From Paracoccaceae bacterium (lineage in GTDB: Bacteria > Pseudomonadota > Alphaproteobacteria > Rhodobacterales > Rhodobacteraceae): a stretch of 6,356 nucleotides of DNA. Below, one piece after another: positions 1 to 5,324 of the stretch. Below the pieces are notes generated by a model, which made no database searches, was not told the origin of the DNA, and saw only the letters and a program-made list of their open reading frames with translations. The stretch is from contig JALSHL010000020.1 in the NCBI GenBank assembly GCA_026982255.1, positions 1 to 6,356 of the forward strand, written 5' to 3'. Made by a program: the position numbers and the translations under genes. Position 1 is the stretch's first letter, and every line of letters starts with the position of its first letter.

Positions 1-485
1 GCCAGCCCGTCGGTGGCGAAAACTTTGGCGAAGGCTTCGGTCGCCGGCTTGGGGATGTAGCCGGCGTCCTCGACTCCGTAGATCGCATCGAACACGCCTT
101 CGAGGCCGCGCGCGGCGCTGACCTTTTCGCCATGGGCGCGCGAGCCGTTGGTATAGATGATCTTGCGCCCCGGCAGGGCAGCGATGGCGGCGCGCAGGTC
201 GGGGGCCTCGGGGATGACCGAGAGGTCGAGTTCGTGCACTTCGGTCAGGAAGCTGTCGGGATCGACGCCGTGTTCGGCCATCAGGCCGGCGAGGGTGGTG
301 CCGTGGGTTTTCCAGTAGTGTTTGCGCAGGCTGTGGGCCTCGGATTCACCGATGCCGATCTCGCGGGTCATGAAGGCGACCATCAGGCGTTCGATCTGGT
401 CGAACAGGCGGACTTCGGGCGGGTAGAGGGTGTTGTCGAGGTCGAAAACCCAGGTGTCGATATGGCGGAAGGATTCATAGGGCAT
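1..485 (-). CDS. HAD-superfamily pyrimidine 5'-nucleotidase (3' end cut by window edge)
   Basis: Read on the minus strand from an ATG at 485-483, this frame stays open to the left edge and gives 161 residues. HAD motif I is FDLDNTLYPP, with nucleophile Asp15 and acid/base Asp17. Motif II is the Thr112 region (IYTNGS), and the motif III lysine is Lys146 (YIPKPAT). The insert between motifs I and II is helical, as in the SDT1/PhoN-like pyrimidine 5'-nucleotidase branch, whose members hydrolyse UMP/CMP-type monophosphates in the cytoplasm. That substrate is inferred from family resemblance. Full-length relatives are about 210-230 residues, so roughly the last quarter, including the motif IV acidic residues, is missing here. 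The start is chosen because family members begin only about ten residues before the TWVFDLDNTL block and no ATG lies just upstream in frame. No Shine-Dalgarno sequence precedes the ATG. The gene is divergent from the GntR regulator. Confidence 0.9.
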   Translation of the reverse strand, partial: MPYESFRHIDTWVFDLDNTLYPPEVRLFDQIERLMVAFMTREIGIGESEAHSLRKHYWKTHGTTLAGLMAEHGVDPDSFLTEVHELDLSVIPEAPDLRAAIAALPGRKIIYTNGSRAHGEKVSAARGLEGVFDAIYGVEDAGYIPKPATEAFAKVFATDGL

Positions 486-491
486 GGGGCG

Positions 492-520
492 GTGATAGCC
501 GCTGGCGCGCGGCGGCGCAA
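492..520 (-). promoter_or_regulatory. Candidate promoter for the HAD nucleotidase, possibly leaderless
   Basis: On the minus strand TTGCGC (520-515) and TATCAC (497-492) are separated by exactly 17 nt, a sigma70-like arrangement of moderate match. The -10 ends only six bases before the ATG at 485, so transcription would start at or next to the start codon. The lack of a Shine-Dalgarno motif before this ATG fits a leaderless message. The boxes lie in very GC-rich sequence and the match could be chance. Confidence 0.3.
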
Positions 521-549
521 TGGGGGTGATTCCGGCGTAGACCTTTGCG

Positions 550-576
550 GTTTTCGGGAGTAGCCTTGCCGAAAAC
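550..576. promoter_or_regulatory. Perfect 8-bp inverted repeat upstream of the GntR gene (candidate operator or RNA hairpin)
   Basis: GTTTTCGG (550-557) and CCGAAAAC (569-576) are perfect inverted copies separated by 11 nt, so the half-site centres are 19 bp apart, close to two DNA turns. The repeat lies in the spacer between the divergent HAD and GntR genes and ends two bases before the GntR ribosome binding site (GGAGGG, 579-584). GntR regulators usually bind near their own gene, so an autoregulatory operator is a natural reading. In RNA it would form an 8-bp stem with an 11-nt loop beside the ribosome binding site. The symmetry is seen directly. The function is inferred. Confidence 0.5.
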
Positions 577-591
577 ACGGAGGGTATTTCG

Positions 592-1233
592 ATGACGGAA
601 GGGCAGGGCGCACACAAGGACGCCTATGCGCTGGTGCTGGAGGCGATCGACGAGGGGACCTATCTGCCCGGCGACCGGCTGGTGGAGTCGGAGCTGGCGG
701 AGCGCTTCGGGGTTTCGCGCACGCCGGTGCGCGAGGCGTTGCAGCGGCTGGAAACGCAGCAGGTGCTGGTGCGGGACGGGCGCTCGATGGTGGTGTCCTC
801 GCTGGATCATGACCAGCTGGGGGAATTGTATGTGGTGCGGGCCGAACTGGAGGGGCTGGCGGCGCGGCTGGCGGCGCAGCATGCGGCACCGGAGGAGGTG
901 CGGGTGCTGCGCGAGATGGTCGAGCAGGATATGCGGATGCTCGGGCAGGCGCAGCGGCTGGCCAAGGCGAACCGGCGGTTTCACCGGCAATTGCATCTGG
1001 CGAGCCACAACCGGCTGCTGATCCAGCAGCTGGAGATGGTGCACCGGACGATGGCCTTGCTGGTGACGACGACTTTTGCCGCTGAGGGGCGCGATATTGC
1101 GGCGCTGGAGGAACACGCGGCGGTGGTTGCGGCGATCGAGGCGCGCGATGGCGAGGCGGCGGAGAAGGCGGTGAAATCCCATATTTCCAAGGCTTACGAG
1201 ACGCGGTTGAAAGTGGATGCGGGGGAGGTCTGA
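592..1233 (+). CDS. GntR-family transcriptional regulator, FCD (FadR C-terminal) subfamily
   Basis: This 213-residue protein has an N-terminal winged helix-turn-helix at about residues 8-70. Its signature segment PGDRLVESELAERFGVSRT continues into a recognition helix with TPVREALQRLE (residues 44-54). An all-helical FCD ligand-binding domain covers about residues 75-205. In FCD proteins a metal often helps bind a small carboxylate and is held by an Asp and three His. Here His131, His175 and His197 stand at the expected places, but the Asp position four residues before the first His is Asn127. The start is supported by GGAGGG seven bases upstream. The stop codon is one base before the hydratase ATG, so the two are almost surely one operon and this regulator probably controls the enzyme in response to its substrate or a related organic acid. 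The effector cannot be told from sequence. Confidence 0.95.
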   Translation: MTEGQGAHKDAYALVLEAIDEGTYLPGDRLVESELAERFGVSRTPVREALQRLETQQVLVRDGRSMVVSSLDHDQLGELYVVRAELEGLAARLAAQHAAPEEVRVLREMVEQDMRMLGQAQRLAKANRRFHRQLHLASHNRLLIQQLEMVHRTMALLVTTTFAAEGRDIAALEEHAAVVAAIEARDGEAAEKAVKSHISKAYETRLKVDAGEV

Positions 1234-1234
1234 T

Positions 1235-1972
1235 ATGTCTGATATGATTGCGGAACGGATTGTGCGGGCGGTTCTGGACAAGGCGCCGATGGGGAATTTC
1301 GTGCAGGAGATTACCGGTTTCGATGCGGCCTACGATATTCAGGAGGCCGTGGTGGCGCAGCTTGCACCGCGTTTTGGCGGGGTGGGCGGCTACAAGATCG
1401 CATGGAATGCGCCGGCGGCCTTTACCCCTGCGGTCGGGCATGTGTTTTCCGCCCATATCCGCCAGAGCGGTGCGCATATTCCGGCCGAGGAGATGGCGCA
1501 GCTGGTGGTCGAGCCGGAAATTCTGGCGGTGATGGGCGAGGATGTTTCCGAAGGCGGCCAGACGGCGCAGAGCATGGCGCCGCGGATTGCGCGCTATCAT
1601 GCGGGGTTCGAGATCATGGACCGGCGCAATACGGCCGATCCGGCGCTGTCTCATCCGCCCGGTGTGGTGGCGAACAATGTGTTCAATTGCGGGCTGGTGT
1701 CGGGCGACAGTCTGGCGGAACTGCCGGAAACGATGGAAACGGTGTTGTCGCTGGACGGCGAGGTGCTGTTCCGGGGGCAGGACGCCGCGCCGCAGGCACC
1801 GGCGGAGGCGGTGGCGTTCATTGCCAATCATCTGGCGGCGCGTGGGCGCGGGCTGAAGGCGGGGGATGTGATCCTGTGCGGGACGCATTATCCGCCGTTT
1901 GCCGTGCAGGCAGGGGCGACGCTGGAGGTCTCGATGGGGGCGCTCGGGCGGGCGGCGTTTTCCTTTGGCTGA
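1235..1972 (+). CDS. 2-keto-4-pentenoate hydratase-family protein (FAH superfamily, MhpD-like)
   Basis: A 245-residue protein of the fumarylacetoacetase-fold hydratase/decarboxylase group. Members add water to, or decarboxylate, 2-hydroxydienoates in meta-cleavage catabolism using Mg2+ or Mn2+. The three expected metal ligands are visible: Glu93 and Glu95 in VEPEI, and Glu126 in FEIMD, with the 31-residue spacing remembered for E. coli MhpD. The conserved lysine of the GYKI motif is Lys54, and the C-terminal GDVILCGT block (210-217) matches the family. The ATG at 1235 is chosen over an in-frame ATG at 1217 because the ribosome binding site (GGGGGAGG, 1221-1228) lies between them. The gene follows the GntR regulator by one base. 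No aromatic ring-cleavage enzyme, aldolase or dehydrogenase is nearby, so the true substrate is unknown. Its last 85 bp are overlapped by the convergent glycosyltransferase gene. Confidence 0.88.
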   Translation: MSDMIAERIVRAVLDKAPMGNFVQEITGFDAAYDIQEAVVAQLAPRFGGVGGYKIAWNAPAAFTPAVGHVFSAHIRQSGAHIPAEEMAQLVVEPEILAVMGEDVSEGGQTAQSMAPRIARYHAGFEIMDRRNTADPALSHPPGVVANNVFNCGLVSGDSLAELPETMETVLSLDGEVLFRGQDAAPQAPAEAVAFIANHLAARGRGLKAGDVILCGTHYPPFAVQAGATLEVSMGALGRAAFSFG

Positions 1973-3393
1973 TCGCCGTGCGGGGTCTTGTCCCAGTAGA
2001 ACGGGGCGAACAGGAGTTCGGTGACGGCCTTGTAGGCGGCGATGGTGGCGAGAGGCCAGTAGAAGGGTAAAAGCAGGATATGGGGCAGCAGGCGTCTGGC
2101 GCGGGCGGCCCTGATGACAACGGCCCAGTGGGTGAGTTGCCCGAGGGTCATGCCGGACACGAACAGCGCGGTGACCGGTGCGGGAACCGGCGAGAGGTCC
2201 AGAAGCGGCAGGCCGAAAAAACCGGCCCAGAGAACCCAGAACAGCGGCGCGGCGAGGAAACCGGTGAGGCCGGACAGCAGCAGCGCCTGAAAGCCGGAAA
2301 ATCCGCGCGGGCCGAGGTCGCGCCAGAGCCGTGCCGGATCGCGCATGTGGCTGGCCCATGTCATGGCGAAACCCTTCAGCCAGCGGGAGCGCTGGCGCAC
2401 CCAGCGCAGCGGGGTATGGCTGGCCTCTTCCCATGTGGTGGTTTCGATGATTCCGGTGCGATAGCCGAAACGGGCGAGGCGCATGCCGAGGTCGGCGTCC
2501 TCGGTGACGTTGTGGGCGTCCCAGCCGCCGATTTCCAGCAGAATGTCGCGGCGGAAAAACAGGGTGGTGCCGCCAAGCGGAATCGGCAGGCCGAGCGCCT
2601 GCACCCCGTGCATCACCACGCGGAACCATGCGGCGTATTCGATTGTAAAACAACGGGAAATCCAGCTTCTGCGGGCGTTGTAGTAATCCAGTTGCCCTTG
2701 CAGGCAGGCCACATCGGCGGGGGCTGTGGCAAAGGCGCGGGCGATTTTGCGGAGCTGGTCCGGTTCGGGGCGGTCCTCGGCGTCGTAGATGCCGATGATC
2801 TCGCCGGTGCAATGGGGCAGGGCGTAGTTCATGGCCTTGGGCTTGGTTTGCAGCCAGTCGCGCGGCACGGCGAGCGGGCGGATATGGCGGGGCAGCGGGA
2901 TGCGGGCGAGGGCGGCTGCCGTGGTGGCGTCTATTTCCTCGGTCAGCAGGAAAACCTCGAGCCGGTCGGCGGGGTAGTCCAGCGCCTTTAGCGACCGGAT
3001 AAGGCGCGGGAGGGTGTTTTCCTCGCGAAACAGCGGGACGAGCAGGGTGATGCGCGGGGCGGGGTTGTCCCGGGGCTTTAGGAAGGCGGGCAGCGGCGGG
3101 TGGCGCAGGGCCTTGAGGGCGCTCAGGCGGATGAAGGCATAGGCGATGTTCAGCAAGGCGCTCCAGAGCATGAGGGCGGAGAGCCAGACGTAGGGAAACA
3201 GGGCGAGCGAGACCAGCGCCGCGGCGAGGGCGGCGAGGAGCGGGCGCGGCTTCAGGCTCCGGCAGCTGTATGCGGGCGGGCAGAGGCTATGGGCGGCGGC
3301 CAGCAGGCGGGTTTCGATTGTGCGGTCGGGCGCGCGGGGCGGCGCGCGCGGCACAAGGAAGGCGGGGATTGGGCGGGGCGGATGGATGGACAC
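1888..3393 (-). CDS. Membrane-bound family 2 glycosyltransferase
   Basis: A 501-residue inner-membrane GT2 enzyme of the cellulose-synthase/processive-transferase style. Two hydrophobic segments (about 51-90) precede a cytoplasmic GT-A domain that opens with ITLLVPLFREE (115-125). Catalytic motifs are IYDAEDRPEP (Asp204, Asp207; nucleotide-sugar and metal binding), TEDADLG (297-303, catalytic base Asp299) and QRSRW (334-338). About three more membrane segments follow (368-395, 403-425, 435-460). The donor sugar and product are not evident. There is no PilZ domain and no polysaccharide cluster nearby. The first available start in the open frame is GTG at 3393, with no clear ribosome binding site, and the first 50 residues are Pro/Arg-rich, so the true start is uncertain. 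The core ends near PFYWDKTPHG (464-473). Residues 475-501 are encoded antisense to the hydratase gene and look like a read-through tail. The gene lies 56 nt downstream of carA and may be co-transcribed with it. Confidence 0.88.
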   Translation of the reverse strand: MSIHPPRPIPAFLVPRAPPRAPDRTIETRLLAAAHSLCPPAYSCRSLKPRPLLAALAAALVSLALFPYVWLSALMLWSALLNIAYAFIRLSALKALRHPPLPAFLKPRDNPAPRITLLVPLFREENTLPRLIRSLKALDYPADRLEVFLLTEEIDATTAAALARIPLPRHIRPLAVPRDWLQTKPKAMNYALPHCTGEIIGIYDAEDRPEPDQLRKIARAFATAPADVACLQGQLDYYNARRSWISRCFTIEYAAWFRVVMHGVQALGLPIPLGGTTLFFRRDILLEIGGWDAHNVTEDADLGMRLARFGYRTGIIETTTWEEASHTPLRWVRQRSRWLKGFAMTWASHMRDPARLWRDLGPRGFSGFQALLLSGLTGFLAAPLFWVLWAGFFGLPLLDLSPVPAPVTALFVSGMTLGQLTHWAVVIRAARARRLLPHILLLPFYWPLATIAAYKAVTELLFAPFYWDKTPHGDQPKENAARPSAPIETSSVAPACTANGG

Positions 3394-3394
3394 G

Positions 3395-3430
3395 GGGCAA
3401 TTCTCGGCAAGGGTTGGCCGAGGATGCCCC
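3395..3430 (-). promoter_or_regulatory. Inverted repeat (stem-loop) abutting the glycosyltransferase GTG start
   Basis: Read on the minus strand, GGGGCA (3430-3425) pairs with TGCCCC (3400-3395), and inside it CTCGGC pairs with GCCGAG, leaving an 8-nt loop and a small internal loop. The 3' arm ends one base before the GTG start codon at 3393, so the folded leader would cover the initiation region. No run of T follows, so it is not a standard intrinsic terminator. A structured leader that limits translation is possible. The pairing is seen directly and the role is inferred. Confidence 0.45.
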
Positions 3431-3435
3431 GTGCG

Positions 3436-3456
3436 GGGTTAAATTACGGTTAACCC
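3436..3456. repeat. 7-bp inverted repeat across the carA stop codon
   Basis: GGGTTAA (3436-3442) and TTAACCC (3450-3456) are perfect inverted copies with a 7-nt spacer, and the right arm contains the carA TAA (3452-3450 on the minus strand). A second short repeat, CCCC/GGGG, at 3427-3438 overlaps this one and the next stem-loop. Together they pack the 56-nt carA-glycosyltransferase spacer with alternative foldings. There is no T tract, so no intrinsic terminator is called. Confidence 0.45.
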
Positions 3457-4631
3457 ATCGCCGCGACGAACCGCTCGAACAGGTAATAGCTGTCCTGCGG
3501 GCCGGGGCTGGCCTCGGGGTGGTATTGCACGGAGAACACCGGTCTGTCCTTCAGGCGGATACCGCAGTTGGAGCCGTCGAACAGGGAAATATGGGTTTCC
3601 TCGACATTTTCCGGCAGGCTCTGGCTGTCCACGGCGAAACCGTGGTTCATCGAGGTGATCTCCACCTTGCCGGTTTCGTGTTCCTTCACCGGATGGTTGG
3701 CGCCGTGGTGGCCGTGGTTCATTTTCAGCGTCTCCGCCCCCAGTGCCAGCGCCAGCATCTGGTGGCCGAGGCAGATGCCGAAAACCGGAATGTCGGCCTC
3801 CAGAATGCCCTGAATGGCGGGAACGGCATATGCGCCGGTGGCCTTCGGGTCGCCCGGACCGTTGGAGAGGAACACGCCCTCGGGGTTGTGGGCGAGGACC
3901 TCCTCGGCGGTGGCGGTGGCGGGCAGGACGGTGACGTCGCAGCCGGCGGAGGCCAGGCAGCGCAGGATGTTGCGTTTGGCGCCGTAGTCGATGGCGACGA
4001 CCTTGCGGCCCGGCGTGGTGCGTTTCTTGTAGCCCTCGGACCATGCCCAGCGCATTTCGTCCCATTTGTAGGATTGGGCGCAGGTGACCTCCTTGGCGAG
4101 GTCGAGACCTTCGAGGCCGGCGAAGCCGCGGGCGCGGGCCAGCAGGTCGTCGATGTCGAAATTGCCGTCGGCGGCATGCTGCATGGCCACATGCGGTGCC
4201 CCTTGCAGGCGGATGGCGCGGGTCAGGCGGCGGGTGTCGATACCGCCGACGCCGATGCGGCCGCGTTTTTCCATCCAGTCGGACAGGTTCGAGGTGGCGC
4301 GGTAGTTCGACGGTTCGGTCGGGTCCCATTTGACCACGATGCCCTCGGCCACCGGATCGCCGGTCTCGTCATCCTCGGGGTTCACGCCGACATTGCCGAT
4401 ATGCGGGAAGGTGAAGGTGACGACCTGTCCGGCGTAGGAGGGATCGGTCATGATTTCCTGATAGCCGGTCATGGCGGTGTTGAAGCAGAGTTCGGCCACC
4501 GCGATCCCCTCGGCCCCGAAGCCGCGGCCGTAGAATACCTGGCCGTCGGCCAGAACGATGGCGGCTGTGGGGCGGGCATGGGTGTCGGGCGCGGAGGCTT
4601 GGGCCAGCTCGGAGAGGGGGGCGTTGGGCAT
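3450..4631 (-). CDS. carA: Carbamoyl-phosphate synthase, small (glutaminase) subunit
   Basis: From the ATG at 4631 this is a 393-residue CarA, a usual length. It hydrolyses glutamine and passes ammonia to CarB for carbamoyl phosphate, feeding pyrimidine and arginine synthesis in the cytoplasm. The N-terminal CPSase_sm_chain domain begins near residue 22 (TAAIVLADG) and includes FNTAMTGYQEI (50-60). The class I glutamine amidotransferase domain covers about 208-390, with the nucleophile Cys287 in GICLGHQ and the His371/Glu373 pair in YHPEASPGP, plus the SNGPGDP loop (256-262). The frame stays open to an ATG at 4760, but that start would place the promoter boxes inside the gene and add 43 residues without family character. 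The ATG at 4631 has an AAGGAT ribosome binding site (4645-4640). carB is not in the window, which is common in alphaproteobacteria. The gene is divergent from the GatB/YqeY gene. Confidence 0.97.
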   Translation of the reverse strand: MPNAPLSELAQASAPDTHARPTAAIVLADGQVFYGRGFGAEGIAVAELCFNTAMTGYQEIMTDPSYAGQVVTFTFPHIGNVGVNPEDDETGDPVAEGIVVKWDPTEPSNYRATSNLSDWMEKRGRIGVGGIDTRRLTRAIRLQGAPHVAMQHAADGNFDIDDLLARARGFAGLEGLDLAKEVTCAQSYKWDEMRWAWSEGYKKRTTPGRKVVAIDYGAKRNILRCLASAGCDVTVLPATATAEEVLAHNPEGVFLSNGPGDPKATGAYAVPAIQGILEADIPVFGICLGHQMLALALGAETLKMNHGHHGANHPVKEHETGKVEITSMNHGFAVDSQSLPENVEETHISLFDGSNCGIRLKDRPVFSVQYHPEASPGPQDSYYLFERFVAAMG

Positions 4632-4658
4632 GGGGGCTATCCTTTTGGAATTTGCCGG

Positions 4659-4687
4659 AAAATACGGGGCGCAGGGGCGCAGGTCAA
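4659..4687 (-). promoter_or_regulatory. Candidate sigma70-type promoter of carA
   Basis: On the minus strand TTGACC (4687-4682) and TATTTT (4664-4659) are spaced by exactly 17 nt. This predicts a transcription start near 4652 and a leader of about 20 nt with the AAGGAT ribosome binding site before the ATG at 4631. The strong -35 match and the fit with the chosen start make it credible. No attenuator-like leader peptide is seen, since the leader is too short. Confidence 0.6.
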
Positions 4688-4716
4688 GGGGGAGAAAAAG
4701 TAAAATATGCTGCAAA

Positions 4717-4749
4717 AACAATATGTTGGTGAAATGTGAAACTATTGTT
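4717..4749. promoter_or_regulatory. Nested inverted repeats in the AT-rich carA/GatB-YqeY control region
   Basis: AACAATA (4717-4723) and TATTGTT (4743-4749) are perfect inverted copies with a 19-nt spacer. The left arm is also part of the smaller palindrome AACA-ATA-TGTT (4717-4727). The right arm overlaps the proposed -35 box of the GatB/YqeY promoter. The surrounding 80 bases (4691-4770) contain 56 A/T, in sharp contrast to the flanking genes. It could be an operator for an unknown regulator or an AT-rich upstream element. Chance symmetry is more likely in AT-rich DNA. Confidence 0.35.
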
Positions 4750-4773
4750 AATTTTGGCAACAGCGATTATATT
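4745..4773 (+). promoter_or_regulatory. Candidate sigma70-type promoter of the GatB/YqeY gene
   Basis: TTGTTA (4745-4750) and TATATT (4768-4773) are separated by 17 nt, giving a predicted start near 4780 and a leader of about 39 nt that includes the GGAGG ribosome binding site (4803-4807). It is well placed, back to back with the carA promoter. AT-rich surroundings raise the chance of a fortuitous match. Confidence 0.55.
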
Positions 4774-4818
4774 CGCCGACTTCTGGAAACAGCACCGCCT
4801 CTGGAGGGCGAAACCTGA

Positions 4819-5271
4819 ATGCGAAAGCGACTGAACGATGCGATGAAGGATGCGATGCGGGCCAAGGATGCGCCGCGTCTGTCCACCCTGCGGCTGATCA
4901 ATGCGGCGATCAAGGACCGCGATATTGCGGAGCGCAGCGAGGACAATCCCGATGGTGTGTCGGATGCGGAGATCCTGTCGATCCTCGCCAAGATGATCAA
5001 GCAGCGTCAGGAAAGTGCCAAGACCTACGAGGAGGCCGGACGCATCGAGCTGGGCGAGCGCGAGCGCGAGGAGATCAGGGTGATCGAGGAATTCCTGCCC
5101 AAGCAGCTTTCGGAAGAAGAGGTGCAGGCGGCGATCAGGGAGGTGATTGCCGAGGTCGGGGCCGAGTCCATCCGCGATATGGGCAAGGTCATGGGGGCGC
5201 TGAAGGCGCGCTATAACGGGCAGATGGATTTCGGCAAGGCGGGCGCGGCGATCAAGGCGTTGCTCGGTTGA
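4819..5271 (+). CDS. yqeY: GatB/YqeY domain-containing protein
   Basis: A 150-residue soluble protein that matches the YqeY family over its whole length. An N-terminal helical part carries the conserved RLSTLRLINAAIKDRDI block (20-36), followed by the middle EEIRVIEEFLPKQLSEEEV (84-102) and the C-terminal MGKVMGALKARYNGQMDFGKA (121-141). The C-terminal half resembles the tail domain of GatB, which binds tRNA in the Asp/Glu-tRNA amidotransferase. Family members are thought to have a tRNA- or amidation-related role, but the exact function is unsettled. An in-frame TGA lies directly before the ATG, which fixes the start as the first possible one, and GGAGG is 11 bases upstream. It is divergent from carA. 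No strong terminator follows, and modA begins 53 nt later on the same strand, so partial read-through is possible. Confidence 0.93.
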   Translation: MRKRLNDAMKDAMRAKDAPRLSTLRLINAAIKDRDIAERSEDNPDGVSDAEILSILAKMIKQRQESAKTYEEAGRIELGEREREEIRVIEEFLPKQLSEEEVQAAIREVIAEVGAESIRDMGKVMGALKARYNGQMDFGKAGAAIKALLG

Positions 5272-5293
5272 GCTTGTAGCGGCGGCGGTATAG

Positions 5294-5311
5294 GGTTGGG
5301 CAAATCCGACC
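5294..5311 (+). other. Small hairpin just before the modA ribosome binding site
   Basis: GGTTGG (5294-5299) can pair with CCGACC (5306-5311) around a 6-nt loop, with one G-U pair. It ends directly at the modA ribosome binding site (GGAGAG, 5312-5317). It is short and may be chance. No molybdate-responsive ModE box or Moco riboswitch could be recognised in this 53-nt spacer, and no convincing promoter was found (TTGAGC and TATAGG are only 15 nt apart). Confidence 0.2.
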
Positions 5312-5324
5312 GGAGAGCCGAAAC

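Noticed and set aside
1217..1234. An upstream ATG for the hydratase at 1217
   Set aside because: The ribosome binding site 1221-1228 lies downstream of it and is correctly placed for the ATG at 1235.
383..2812. An 809-codon open frame on the minus strand spanning several genes
   Set aside because: Its product is Arg/Pro/Ala-rich low-complexity sequence, typical of an out-of-frame reading in high-GC DNA. It runs through genes with clear family motifs in other frames.
3427..3456. Intrinsic terminator after carA
   Set aside because: Stems are present, but no T-rich run follows any of them in the carA direction.
3270..4703. A 477-codon plus-strand open frame opposite carA and the glycosyltransferase start
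   Set aside because: The Gly/Ala/Val-rich product has no recognisable motif, and carA on the other strand is certain. It is an antisense shadow.
4632..4760. A 43-residue N-terminal extension of CarA from an ATG at 4760
   Set aside because: It would put the TTGACC/TATTTT promoter inside the coding region, and the extra residues do not resemble CarA. The ATG at 4631 has a ribosome binding site and gives a normal length.
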